This document shows, in pieces, positions 6,365 through 12,939 of a stretch of DNA of 12,939 nucleotides. The notes under the pieces were generated by a model. The model did not search any database. It was given only the letters and a program-made list of their open reading frames with translations, and was not told where the DNA came from. The translations under genes were made by a program, and so were the position numbers. The stretch spans positions 1 through 12,939 of the forward strand of contig JAISYA010000176.1 of the NCBI GenBank assembly GCA_031270205.1, read 5' to 3'. The stretch's first letter is position 1. Each line of letters opens with the position of its first letter. This DNA comes from Treponema sp. Its GTDB lineage: Bacteria > Spirochaetota > Spirochaetia > Treponematales > Breznakiellaceae.

Positions 6365-7723
6365 TTAGCGCATCCACATGGCCGCTCCCTGCGGGTTCCT
6401 GGCGGGATTTTTTCCCATCTTCACCATCTTCTTCATCTGGCCGCGCATCTTTTCGAACTTTTTGATCAGGCGCGCCACCTCCGCCACCGACGTGCCCGAT
6501 CCATGGGCTATGCGGCTCCTGCGGGATGGGCCGATGATGAGGTGATTGGCCCGTTCCTTGCGGGTCATGGACGAGAGAATCGCTTCCTGCAGCTTAAAGT
6601 CCGCCTGGTCGATATCGTCCTGGCTTATCCTGCCCTGCATGCCGGGAATCATGTCCAGCATGGATTGCAGGGAACCCATTTTCTGTATCGCCCTGAGCTG
6701 GTTAAGCCAATCCTCCAGCGTGAAATTTTCTTTCTCCAGTTTTGCCTGTAGTTCCAGGGCCTCTTTCTCGTCGATGACTTCCTGGGCTTTTTCCACGAGG
6801 CTCACCACATCCCCCATGCCGAGGATTCGGCCGGCGATCCGGTCAGGATGGAAAGGCTCGAAATCTTCGTTCTTTTCGCCCGTGCCCACAAACTTGAGGG
6901 GCTTGCCGGTGATGGTCTTAAGGGAGAGCGCCGCGCCGCCCCTGGTGTCGGAATCGAACTTGGTGAGGATGACCCCGGTCAGGCCGATTTTTTCGTCAAA
7001 GGTTTTGGCGATGTCCACAGCGGATTGTCCGGTCATGGCGTCCGCCACGAGGAGCGTTTCGTCGGGCTTTGCGGCGTCCCTGAGGCGGGAAAGCTCCGCC
7101 ATCATCGGCTCGTCGATTTGCAGGCGGCCGGTAGTGTCGATGATCAGGGTGTTGATGAGGTTTTGCCCGGCCCAGGCAAGCGCGCTGCGGTACACCTTGA
7201 CGCTGTCCTGGGCGCCGTCTTCCTTGTGGACCGGCACGCCGATTTGTCTGCCCAGGACCGCAAGCTGTTCCATTGCGGCGGGGCGCACGAGGTCGCAGGC
7301 CACCAGCAGGGGCTTGCGGCCTTCCTTTTTAAGGCGTAGCGCCAGCTTGGCGGAACTGGTGGTTTTGCCCGACCCCTGCAGACCCAGCATGAGCACTGTG
7401 GAAATGACGTCCGGCCCCCGCAGCTTAAGGGCCTGGGCGGCGGCCGCCTCCGGCCCGCCGCCGCCCAAATACGAAACCATTTTATCGTGAACGATTTTGA
7501 CAAACTGCTGCCCCGGCTCCACCGCGCGGAGTACTTTTTCGCCCCTGGCTTCCTCAATCGTGGAATTGACAAAACGGCGCACTACCCGCAGGTTAACGTC
7601 CGCTTCCAGCAGGGCCATCTTGATCGCGTCAACCGCGTCTTCGATATTTTTTTCGCTGATGGAAGATTTACCCGCCACAAAGCGCAGGGCGTCGCTGACC
7701 TTTTGAGTTAATTTGTCGAACAT
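6365..7723 (-). CDS. ffh: Signal recognition particle protein Ffh (SRP54)
   Basis: A 452-residue GTPase that binds 4.5S RNA and signal sequences of nascent chains and docks with FtsY at the membrane. The helical N domain (1-90) is followed by the G domain with the P-loop GLQGSGKTT (114-122), DLVRPAAMEQL (144-154), DTTGRLQID (196-204) and TKFDSDTRGGAALS (254-267). The M domain follows. It has the methionine-rich finger near GSLQSMLDMIPGMQG (350-364) and the RNA-binding helix-turn-helix with IIGPSRRSRIAHGSGTSVAEV (396-416). The C-terminal tail is basic and rich in methionine. Length and motifs are normal for bacterial Ffh. The start is fixed by ACTCCT on the plus strand (AGGAGT on the coding strand, 7729-7734), in the 14-base gap after the gpsA stop. 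The gene is therefore the last of a dcd-gpsA-ffh operon. Confidence 0.97.
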   Translation of the reverse strand: MFDKLTQKVSDALRFVAGKSSISEKNIEDAVDAIKMALLEADVNLRVVRRFVNSTIEEARGEKVLRAVEPGQQFVKIVHDKMVSYLGGGGPEAAAAQALKLRGPDVISTVLMLGLQGSGKTTSSAKLALRLKKEGRKPLLVACDLVRPAAMEQLAVLGRQIGVPVHKEDGAQDSVKVYRSALAWAGQNLINTLIIDTTGRLQIDEPMMAELSRLRDAAKPDETLLVADAMTGQSAVDIAKTFDEKIGLTGVILTKFDSDTRGGAALSLKTITGKPLKFVGTGEKNEDFEPFHPDRIAGRILGMGDVVSLVEKAQEVIDEKEALELQAKLEKENFTLEDWLNQLRAIQKMGSLQSMLDMIPGMQGRISQDDIDQADFKLQEAILSSMTRKERANHLIIGPSRRSRIAHGSGTSVAEVARLIKKFEKMRGQMKKMVKMGKNPARNPQGAAMWMR

Positions 7724-7737
7724 TGCTTACTCCTGAT

Positions 7738-8808
7738 TCATCCCAAGCTGTTGAGGAAATTCCGCAGAAAATCAAGCGGCTCAATTTCCCGGTTAAGTAT
7801 CTGGTAAAGGCCCGCGGAAACCGGCATCTTAAGCCGGTATTTATCCACCAGTACCCTGACATGCTTCGCGGCGGCCACTCCTTCGGGAAGGTAGCCTATC
7901 TCGTGTATCCGCCTGAGCAGATCGTCCAAATCCTTAAACGGTTTCAGTATGTTTTTCTCGATTATTTCTTTGCCGAAGCGGCGGTTCCGCCCGAACACGG
8001 AACGGCAGGTAACGTCCAGATCCCCAATTCCCGATATGGAAGTAAAGGTTTCGCTGTGAGTGGCCCCCATTGCCATGCCCAGCGTCTGAATTTCGTTGAG
8101 GCCCGCCGCGAGCAGGAGGGATTCGGTCCCATCGCCAAACGAGTTGGCCTCTTCCGTCTGGCCGCCCATTGTTTTAATGGCGTCCAGTATGCCGAAAGCG
8201 ATGGCGATGACATTTTTCGCCGCCGCCGCCACCTGCACTCCCCGCACGTCAAAAGACGAAAACACAAACAGGCTGCCGCTTTTCAGCAGTTCCCGAAAGC
8301 GGATGGAATTTTTGGGGCTTTCGCTGGCGGCGATAAGGCCGGTGATTTTGCCCCGGGAAACTTCCTCCGCGTGACTGGGACCGGCGATGTACACCAGCGA
8401 CTGGCGGTAAAAGCCGGGCAGGTAATCCTCCAGCGTTTCAAGGAGCAGGCGGGGACCTTTGGGCGTGGAGAGAAAACCCTTGGTGATAACCGCTATGGCG
8501 GTTTCCCCCTCCCTGATTGAGGGGACCAACAGAATCTTTTTGACCGTTTCGAGCAGGTATAAAGAGGGAACCGCCAGGATAAGAAATTCCCTGCCCAAAG
8601 CGGCTTCCTCAATGTCCGTGGTTGCCGTTAATGTTTCGGGCAAAGTCACGCCGGGCAAAAACCGCGGATTTTGACGGCGCTTGTTGATGTCTTCCGCGGT
8701 TTCTTCCTCGCGGCACCAGATGACAAGCTCTTTCCCTTTTTCGGCGATTACCTTGGCCACGGCCGTTCCCCAGGCGCCGGCTCCCAGGACCGCTGTTTGA
8801 GCGTTCAT
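7738..8808 (-). CDS. gpsA: Glycerol-3-phosphate dehydrogenase [NAD(P)+]
   Basis: A 356-residue cytosolic enzyme that reduces dihydroxyacetone phosphate to sn-glycerol-3-phosphate, the backbone precursor for phospholipids. The N-terminal Rossmann motif is GAGAWGTAVA (9-18). Further family landmarks are AVITKGF (106-112, K110), the AGPSHAEEV loop (142-150), the catalytic lysine K198 in AAAKNVIAIAFG, SGIGDLDVTC (259-268, D263) and GRNRRFG (273-279). It is slightly longer than the usual 330-340 residues. An in-frame stop six bases before the ATG leaves 8808 as the only reasonable start. The AAGG ahead of it is only one base away, so initiation may be weak or coupled to upstream translation. It lies 71 bases after dcd and 14 bases before ffh on the same strand. 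Confidence 0.96.
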   Translation of the reverse strand: MNAQTAVLGAGAWGTAVAKVIAEKGKELVIWCREEETAEDINKRRQNPRFLPGVTLPETLTATTDIEEAALGREFLILAVPSLYLLETVKKILLVPSIREGETAIAVITKGFLSTPKGPRLLLETLEDYLPGFYRQSLVYIAGPSHAEEVSRGKITGLIAASESPKNSIRFRELLKSGSLFVFSSFDVRGVQVAAAAKNVIAIAFGILDAIKTMGGQTEEANSFGDGTESLLLAAGLNEIQTLGMAMGATHSETFTSISGIGDLDVTCRSVFGRNRRFGKEIIEKNILKPFKDLDDLLRRIHEIGYLPEGVAAAKHVRVLVDKYRLKMPVSAGLYQILNREIEPLDFLRNFLNSLG

Positions 8809-8879
8809 GCCTTATTATGCGGCAGCTTTCGGAATTGCTCAAGAGCGCGGGGACTCGCCTTCGGCGCTGTTACGGCGCT
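8809..8879 (-). other. Intercistronic spacer with small hairpins
   Basis: The 71-base spacer between dcd and gpsA can form two short GC hairpins on the coding strand: GCGC around a seven-base loop, then CGCC-GAA-GGCG. Neither is followed by a T-run, so readthrough from dcd into gpsA is expected. They might be processing or stability elements. Confidence 0.3.
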
Positions 8880-9380
8880 TCACGCAGGTGGAGCGCCCTC
8901 ATACCGCTGCACCTCGTCATGCACATATTCCAGTTTGATCCCCGTTTTGGCGAACATGTCCTCGGAATCCCCGGCGTCGTGGTAGCGGCGCTGGCAGACC
9001 ACCCGCACAATGCCGCAGTTGATGATCAACATGGCGCAGGTGCGGCAGGGAGTCATGCGGCAGTACAGAGTGGCGCCGTCGATGGAAATGCCCCGCTTGG
9101 CGGCCTGGCAGATCGCGTTCTGCTCGGCGTGGACGGTCCTGACGCAGTGGGTGGTGACGCTGCCGTCTTCGTGCAGCATCTTTTTGAACTGGTGTCCCGC
9201 CTCGTCGCAGTGGGGCAGGCCCGCCGGCGCGCCCACGTAGCCGGTTACCAGCAGATGGTTGTCCTTGGCTATGACGCAGCCTGAGCGTCCCCGGTCGCAG
9301 GTGGCCCGCTTGGCTATCGCGTCACAAACTTCCATGAAATATTCGTCCCAGCTCGGCCTGCGGTATTCGTTTTCCGCCAT
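8880..9380 (-). CDS. dCMP deaminase (ComEB/Dcd-type cytidine deaminase fold)
   Basis: A 166-residue zinc enzyme that should convert dCMP to dUMP, feeding thymidylate synthesis. The zinc and catalytic signature is complete: H84 and E86 in TVHAEQNAI, and C112 and C115 in TPCRTCAM. The early RPSWDEYFMEVCDAIAKRATC segment and the GYVGAPAGLPHCDE loop (47-60) are typical of dCMP deaminases rather than tRNA or free cytidine deaminases. I chose the ATG at 9380 because AGGAGG stands five bases upstream. The longer frame to 9434 would add 18 residues with no ribosome site and no family resemblance. It is the first gene of the likely dcd-gpsA-ffh operon and divergent from ackA. The late-competence protein ComEB belongs to the same family, but a competence role is not implied here. 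Confidence 0.93.
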   Translation of the reverse strand: MAENEYRRPSWDEYFMEVCDAIAKRATCDRGRSGCVIAKDNHLLVTGYVGAPAGLPHCDEAGHQFKKMLHEDGSVTTHCVRTVHAEQNAICQAAKRGISIDGATLYCRMTPCRTCAMLIINCGIVRVVCQRRYHDAGDSEDMFAKTGIKLEYVHDEVQRYEGAPPA

Positions 9381-9385
9381 TTGAC

Positions 9386-9391
9386 CCTCCT
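9386..9391 (-). promoter_or_regulatory. Ribosome binding site that fixes the dCMP deaminase start
   Basis: A perfect AGGAGG on the coding strand, five bases before the ATG at 9380, favours the 166-residue form over a longer reading frame starting at 9434. Confidence 0.8.
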
Positions 9392-9405
9392 TAGGGTGTA
9401 TGTAC

Positions 9406-9434
9406 AGTATGGCGGTATTTTCGCGGCGGCTCAA
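9406..9434 (-). promoter_or_regulatory. Candidate promoter of the dcd-gpsA-ffh operon
   Basis: On the minus strand TTGAGC (9429-9434) and CATACT (9406-9411) are spaced by 17 bases, each matching consensus at four of six positions. The start would fall near 9399, with a leader of about 20 bases carrying the AGGAGG site. The rest of the divergent region to 9506 is AT-rich, but I see no clear promoter for ackA in it. Confidence 0.35.
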
Positions 9435-9506
9435 TGGTACAAATACTCAAATCCCGCAAAATAATTCCGATATTAATGTAAGAAAACTCAACGAAGGCGG
9501 AGAAAA

Positions 9507-10844
9507 ATGGTTATTTTAACGTTAAATTGCGGTTCCTCATCGGCTAAATATCAGGTTTACGACTGGGACGCCAAAGACATGCTGGCGGTGGGCATTGTGG
9601 AAAAAGTGACTATGCCGGGTTCCTTTATTACCCATAAGGTGAAGGGCAAGGAAGAATATTCGGCCCGGCAGGATTGTCCCACACACACCGACGCGGTGCA
9701 ATGGATCATCAACCTCCTCACCAGCAGGGAGCAGGGGGTGATCAGCGACCTGTCGGTGATCGCCGCGGTGGGCCACCGCGTGGTGCACGGCGGGAACAAG
9801 TTCACCAAATCGGTGATTGTCGATGACGCGGCGATGAAGGCTTTCGGCGAGATGCAGGATATGAGTCCCCTGCACAATCCGGCCAACATTATGGGGATTG
9901 AGGCCGCGAAAAAGGTCCTGCCCAATGCGCCCCACTGCGCCGTCATGGATACGGCCTGGCACCAGACCATGCCGCCTGAGTCTTTCCTGTACGCGGTACC
10001 CAACGAATGGTATGAAAAGTACCAGGTGCGGCGCTACGGCTTCCACGGGACGAGTTTTTTGTATACCGCCAAACGGGCGGCGGTACTGCTCGGCAAAGAC
10101 CCTTTCAAGACCAATTTGATTATCTGCCATCTGGGAAACGGCGCGTCGGTAAACGCCGTGAAGGACGGCTGCTCTTTTGACACTTCAATGGGCATTACCC
10201 CCCTTGAGGGCCTGGTGATGGGCACCCGTTCGGGCGACCTCGATCCCGCCCTCCCCTTCTATGTTATGCGCAAAACCGGCATGAGCGCGGCGGAAATCGA
10301 GAGCGCCCTGAACAAAAAGGCGGGGCTGCTCGGCCTTACCGGCCAGTATACCGACCGCCGGGATATTCAGGCCGCGGCGCTCAAGGGGGACAGGCAGGCC
10401 CTGCTCGCCCAGCGTATTGAGGCCCAGCGGGTAAAGAAATATATCGGCGGCTATCAGGCCACACTGGGCAGGGTTGACGCGCTGGTCTTTACCGCGGGAG
10501 TCGGCGAATTTGCCTGGTTCATCAGGAACAAAATCCTGGACGGGCTTGAAGACATCGGCGTTGTCTACGATCCGGCGAAGAACGAGATCTCGCATACCAG
10601 AAATACGGAGACGATCATCAGCAAGCCGGAGTCAAAGATACCGGTTTACGTCATCCCCACCGATGAGGAACTGGTGATGACCGAGGACGCTTACGCCCTG
10701 ATGAAAGGGACTTACGACGTGCACACAAAGTTTACCTATTCTTTCCAGAGCAGAGATTATGTGAACAAAGGCCGCGCCGAGGGACTAAAGAGCGAGCTGG
10801 CAAAGCATCCTGAGCTGGCAGGCATTATCGCCGCTCCCCGCTGA
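9507..10844 (+). CDS. ackA: Acetate kinase
   Basis: A 445-residue cytosolic kinase interconverting acetyl phosphate plus ADP with acetate plus ATP, a main ATP-yielding step in fermenting anaerobes. The sequence follows Methanosarcina numbering almost exactly: N7, S10 and S12 in LNCGSSSAK, R91 in GHRVVHGG, D148 in MDTAWHQTM, H180 in YGFHGTS, N211 in HLGNGAS and R241 in MGTRSGDLDP. E388 in TDEEL corresponds to the catalytic glutamate at 384. Where most family members have FHGTSH, this protein has FHGTSF, so residue 184 is phenylalanine. The C-terminal stretch after about 400 (KFTYSFQSRDYVNKGRAEGL and on) makes it longer than the usual ~400 residues; I believe treponemal enzymes share this. The start at 9507 follows GGAG at 9499-9502. 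A PfkB-type kinase follows after 20 bases and is probably co-transcribed. No phosphotransacetylase gene is in the window. Confidence 0.96.
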   Translation: MVILTLNCGSSSAKYQVYDWDAKDMLAVGIVEKVTMPGSFITHKVKGKEEYSARQDCPTHTDAVQWIINLLTSREQGVISDLSVIAAVGHRVVHGGNKFTKSVIVDDAAMKAFGEMQDMSPLHNPANIMGIEAAKKVLPNAPHCAVMDTAWHQTMPPESFLYAVPNEWYEKYQVRRYGFHGTSFLYTAKRAAVLLGKDPFKTNLIICHLGNGASVNAVKDGCSFDTSMGITPLEGLVMGTRSGDLDPALPFYVMRKTGMSAAEIESALNKKAGLLGLTGQYTDRRDIQAAALKGDRQALLAQRIEAQRVKKYIGGYQATLGRVDALVFTAGVGEFAWFIRNKILDGLEDIGVVYDPAKNEISHTRNTETIISKPESKIPVYVIPTDEELVMTEDAYALMKGTYDVHTKFTYSFQSRDYVNKGRAEGLKSELAKHPELAGIIAAPR

Positions 10845-10864
10845 GGTTTTTACCACGGACCTTT

Positions 10865-11917
10865 ATGGAAAAAGTTGATTTACTCTGCGTCGGTAACGCG
10901 ATTGTGGATGTGTTTGTCAAGGTTGACGCCGCGTTTATGGACCGGCAGGGGATAGGGGAACCGGTACAGCACATAAGCCGTGATCAGGCGGAATCGATTC
11001 TGGAAGAAAGCCGCAATGCCTCGCCGGTTTTTGGTTCCGGGGGAGGCGCGGCCAATGTGGCGAAAATCGCCGCGCTGCTGGATATGGACGCGGCTTTTTC
11101 CGGCTGCGTGGGACAAGACGGGTTAGCCGCTGTTTTTGAAAAGGACCTTGTTGACGCCGGGGTCTCCCTTTTCCTTACCAGGGGAACGGCAAAAACCGGC
11201 GTCTGCCTGATACTTTCTGAGGGCGGGAAAACCCGCATCGCGGCCGCTCCCGGCGCGGCGCTGGAATTTTCAGGCGCCGACGTGCGGGAAGAGGCAATCG
11301 CCGCCGCGGAAATAGTGGTAATTGACGGCTACATCCTCGATCGCCGGCCCCTCGTACAGCGGATTTTACAGTTGTCGGACCGGCACGGAATCCCCGCCGC
11401 CCTGGACGCGGCTTCGCTTTTTCAAATCCGTGAAAAAACCGAGGAGATACTGCACTACAGCCGCAATTACCCGCTGATCATTTTTATGAACGCCGATGAA
11501 AGCATTGTATTTTATAATACGATTAGAAAAAGCGAGCAGGTGGAAGAGGCGCACAGCGAGCAGGAAAAAGAAAGGATAATCCTGCGGTATATCTGCCCCC
11601 TGCTGAAACTGGTCACCGACGGGGAAATTTTTCCGGTTTTCGTTATCAAGCTCGGAAGCCGGGGCGCGGTGGTGGTAGCCGGCGGCGGCGTATACCGCGA
11701 AGAAACATTCGCTATCATCCCCCGCAATACCGTGGGCGCGGGGGACGCGTTCTGCGCCGCTTTTCTTTCCGCCTGGATTAGGGGCAAGTCTCTGGGCGAG
11801 TGCGCCGCGCTGGGAAACAAAGTCGCCCGCGAAATACTGGATGCGCCCGCCGCCGGCATAAAGGCGGACAAACTCAGGGCTTTCACCAAACAGCTTGCCG
11901 CGCGTCCGCGCCGGTAA
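10865..11917 (+). CDS. PfkB-family carbohydrate/nucleoside kinase (adenosine kinase-like)
   Basis: A 350-residue member of the ribokinase/PfkB superfamily, which phosphorylates a sugar or nucleoside hydroxyl using ATP. The N-terminal GNAIVDV (10-16) and the substrate-side glycine motif GSGGGAANVAKIA (57-69) are present. So is the anion-hole and catalytic-base signature NTVGAGDAFCAAF (288-300, base D294). The order and spacing are closest to the adenosine kinase-like branch, which also includes fructokinase-like enzymes of unknown substrate. A charged segment at 217-242 (about FYNTIRKSEQVEEAHSEQEK onward) lies between the NADE-like motif (209-212) and the GSRGAVV strand and looks like an insertion. 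The ATG at 10865 has only a weak GGAC ahead of it, which fits coupling to ackA 20 bases upstream. It ends 10 bases from the convergent DJ-1 gene. Confidence 0.85.
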   Translation: MEKVDLLCVGNAIVDVFVKVDAAFMDRQGIGEPVQHISRDQAESILEESRNASPVFGSGGGAANVAKIAALLDMDAAFSGCVGQDGLAAVFEKDLVDAGVSLFLTRGTAKTGVCLILSEGGKTRIAAAPGAALEFSGADVREEAIAAAEIVVIDGYILDRRPLVQRILQLSDRHGIPAALDAASLFQIREKTEEILHYSRNYPLIIFMNADESIVFYNTIRKSEQVEEAHSEQEKERIILRYICPLLKLVTDGEIFPVFVIKLGSRGAVVVAGGGVYREETFAIIPRNTVGAGDAFCAAFLSAWIRGKSLGECAALGNKVAREILDAPAAGIKADKLRAFTKQLAARPRR

Positions 11918-11927
11918 AAACGCGCTC

Positions 11928-12497
11928 CTACAGCAGCACCGAATCGGCTACTTTTTTCCCCGCCGCCTCGCCGAGCAGGCAGCCTATTATGGCCACCGCG
12001 AAAGCGCCGGCGGTCCCGGCCCCCCGGCTGGTGATAATATTGCCGTCTATCACTACCTTGTCGGCGGACCATTTCCCGTCCCGCGCCTTTTCTTCCATGC
12101 CGGGATAACAGGTAAACTTTTTACCCGACAGGAGACCCAGCGGGGCGAGCGCTACCGCCGGGGAAGCGCAGATGGCGCATATCCATTTGCCGGCGGCGGC
12201 CATTTCCCTGAGCAGCGCGGCGGTCGCTTTGGAAGCGGCCAGGTTCGAAGCGCCGCCCATACCGCCGGGAAGGATCACCGCGTCCCAGGAAGCGGCGGCG
12301 GCCTTTCCCTGTCCTGCCAGCTCCGCAAGCGTCACATCGGCGTTTATGGTAATACCCCGCGCGCCCCTGACAGCCAGGTTTCCCCCAATGGCGGCGGAGG
12401 TAACTTCCACCCCCGCGCGGCGCAGATAATCAAGCGGCGTTACCGCCTCCACTTCCTCAAACCCGCCGGCCAGCAGCACCAGCGCTTTTTTCGCCAT
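11928..12497 (-). CDS. DJ-1/PfpI family protein
   Basis: A 189-residue class-I glutamine-amidotransferase-like protein of the DJ-1/ThiJ/PfpI superfamily. It starts KKALVLLAGGFEEVEAVTPLD, as in DJ-1, with E17 at the position of DJ-1 Glu18. The nucleophile elbow ICAICASPAVAL has C110 at the position of Cys106. An oxyanion-type ILPGGMGGA loop (75-83) and the TSRGAGTAGAFA segment (156-167) complete the family pattern. Members have been described as deglycases, chaperones, glyoxalases or oxidative-stress proteins, and the sequence does not decide among these. I chose the ATG at 12497 because AGGAGG (12503-12508) lies five bases upstream. The frame open to 12518 would include the ribosome site. It is probably monocistronic, with its own promoter. 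Confidence 0.92.
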   Translation of the reverse strand: MAKKALVLLAGGFEEVEAVTPLDYLRRAGVEVTSAAIGGNLAVRGARGITINADVTLAELAGQGKAAAASWDAVILPGGMGGASNLAASKATAALLREMAAAGKWICAICASPAVALAPLGLLSGKKFTCYPGMEEKARDGKWSADKVVIDGNIITSRGAGTAGAFAVAIIGCLLGEAAGKKVADSVLL

Positions 12498-12502
12498 AAT
12501 AC

Positions 12503-12508
12503 CCTCCT
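12503..12508 (-). promoter_or_regulatory. Ribosome binding site that fixes the DJ-1 gene start
   Basis: AGGAGG on the minus strand with a five-base spacer to the ATG at 12497. An alternative start at 12518 would lie upstream of this site and is unlikely. Confidence 0.8.
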
Positions 12509-12516
12509 TACGGATC

Positions 12517-12546
12517 ATTATGGCACAGGGAAATTCTCAATGTAAA
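12517..12546 (-). promoter_or_regulatory. Sigma-70-type promoter of the DJ-1 gene
   Basis: On the minus strand TTTACA (12541-12546) and CATAAT (12517-12522) each match consensus at five of six positions, with an 18-base spacer. The predicted start near 12510 gives a very short leader that still includes the ribosome site. Confidence 0.5.
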
Positions 12547-12577
12547 GCGCGGTACGCCGGTGCGGCCGGAGCCGGCT

Positions 12578-12718
12578 GCCGACGTGTATATGGCCGGATC
12601 TGAAAACAACGCCGCCGGCAATGGGGCAGCCTGGTACTGGAAGAATGGGGTCAAAACCGTCTTGTCAGACGGCGGGAACGACGCCTCCGCAGCGGCCATC
12701 GCGCTGGACGTGCGGTAA
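12578..12718 (+). pseudogene. Orphan C-terminus of a WKNG-type surface-repeat protein
   Basis: A plus-strand frame, open from 12500 and ending at TAA 12716-12718, reads ADVYMAGSE, GNGAAWYWKNG, KTVLSDG and AAAIALDVR. This is one unit of a repeat type that I recall as DVYVAGYE...A..WKNG....LTDG....A.SIAV, found in tandem in large secreted or outer-surface proteins of Bacteroidetes and gut treponemes. Only one unit is left. There is no ribosome site, signal peptide or upstream repeats, and the frame begins within the promoter and 5' end of the oppositely oriented DJ-1 gene. It is therefore most likely the broken 3' end of a larger gene, cut by a rearrangement. A tiny functional ORF using the GTG at 12560 is unlikely. 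Confidence 0.5.
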
Positions 12719-12853
12719 GCGGCGGCACACAGTCAAGTTGTAACGGAGTAATAACGTTCCGGCGGAGGCCGAGCCGCTACTGGCCCGGTCTGCCGAAAGG
12801 CAGAAAAGCGTAAACAGCCTCGTTATGCGAAGTTTGGGCGTGTTTCCAATTAA
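12719..12853. other. Non-coding stretch with nested inverted repeats
   Basis: No coding frame is convincing here. ATAACG (12751-12756) and CGTTAT (12821-12826) are complementary and enclose 64 bases. Inside them TCTGCC-GAAA-GGCAGA (12789-12804) is a perfect six-pair hairpin with a GNRA tetraloop. A weaker CCGG/CCGG pairing is possible to its left. No T-run follows on either strand. It may be a folded RNA, a recombination site or coincidence. Confidence 0.4.
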
Positions 12854-12939
12854 TTATACTATTCGTATTTCTAATTCTTTCCCAATAGCTCTCGCTATCT
12901 TATTCAGAAAGTCAAGTGTAGGATTATAATTTCCACTCT
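12854..12939 (-). CDS. XRE/HigA-like antitoxin, C-terminal end (partial)
   Basis: The last 27 full codons of a minus-strand gene that runs off the right edge; the stop is at 12854-12856. The peptide reads SGNYNPTLDFLNKIARA and then IGKELEIRIV. This is the closing part of the helix-turn-helix and the C-terminal strand typical of HigA-type antitoxins and related XRE regulators (xxGxxNPTLxxLxKIAxALGxxLxI). Such proteins bind and neutralise a RelE/HigB-type mRNA interferase and repress their own operon. No toxin frame lies downstream within the window, so if a partner exists it should be upstream, beyond base 12939, the usual toxin-first order of higBA modules. Codons here are more AT-rich than in the core genes, which fits a mobile module. 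Confidence 0.7.
   Translation of the reverse strand, partial: SGNYNPTLDFLNKIARAIGKELEIRIV

Noticed and set aside
6546..7490. Long plus-strand open frame (314 codons) opposite ffh.
   Set aside because: It is antisense to a fully conserved SRP54 gene and its translation is serine/arginine-rich low complexity typical of a shadow frame.
9381..9434. Longer dCMP deaminase starting at 9434.
   Set aside because: The extra 18 residues would span the AGGAGG ribosome site and predicted promoter, and do not resemble the family.
11900..11925. GCGCGT...ACGCGC inverted repeat between the PfkB and DJ-1 genes as a terminator.
   Set aside because: It has a 14-base loop, six pairs and no T-run on either side; it is too weak to call in GC-rich DNA.
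12751..12826. A tRNA-sized (76-base) folded element.
   Set aside because: It has no T-arm GTTCRA motif, no CCA-side acceptor pairing of seven bases and no recognisable anticodon arm.
12751..12835. Possible integron attC site (ends TAATAAC and GTTATGC).
   Set aside because: The outer cores fit only loosely to RYYYAAC/GTTRRRY. The inner L boxes are not complementary at the expected spacing: the only inner match, GAGGC/GCCTC, has nine spacer bases on one side and none on the other. No integrase or cassette array is visible.

Overview
The window looks like chromosomal DNA of a spirochaete, most likely a Treponema-like gut bacterium. This is an inference from protein character: a 445-residue acetate kinase with an extended C-terminus, Ffh, GpsA, a PTS-EIIC/histidine-kinase fusion, and fragments resembling the surface-repeat proteins I associate with gut treponemes. 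Coding DNA is fairly GC-rich, intergenic DNA is more AT-rich, and several genes have strong AGGAGG-type ribosome sites. No tRNA, rRNA, CRISPR array or transposase was seen.

Layout, left to right. (1) Bases 1-124 are the 3' end of a sigma-54-dependent (NtrC-type) regulator: its Fis-like helix-turn-helix. (2) A DUF6398-like hypothetical gene on the minus strand (286-780). (3) A stand-alone DEDDh 3'-5' exonuclease (960-1514, plus), with a good promoter upstream and a terminator hairpin downstream. (4) A 988-residue membrane hybrid sensor kinase on the minus strand (1545-4511), in which a complete lactose/cellobiose-type PTS EIIC domain is the input module for PAS, HisKA, HATPase and receiver domains. 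(5) About 530 bp of non-standard DNA (4512-5039) with a decayed repeat-protein fragment, several inverted repeats and an ACGGACA-rich tract. (6) A zinc-dependent medium-chain dehydrogenase resembling sorbose-1-phosphate reductase (5040-6317, plus), divergent from the kinase. (7) A probable minus-strand operon read dCMP deaminase, gpsA, ffh (9380 down to 6365). (8) A plus-strand pair, ackA and a PfkB/adenosine-kinase-like sugar or nucleoside kinase (9507-11917). (9) A convergent DJ-1/PfpI protein with its own promoter (11928-12497, minus). (10) A right edge with the orphan C-terminus of a surface-repeat protein, a possible folded element, and the C-terminus of a XRE/HigA-like antitoxin running off the window.

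Most of the window is housekeeping: nucleotide pool, phospholipid precursor, protein targeting, acetate/ATP production. The part most worth attention is the left-centre. The EIIC-histidine kinase fusion looks like a sugar transporter fold reused as a receptor. It faces a dehydrogenase of a family known to act on sugar phosphates, across an intergenic region rich in inverted repeats. That the two form one sugar-response locus is inference; no EIIA, EIIB, HPr or separate response regulator for the kinase lies in the window.
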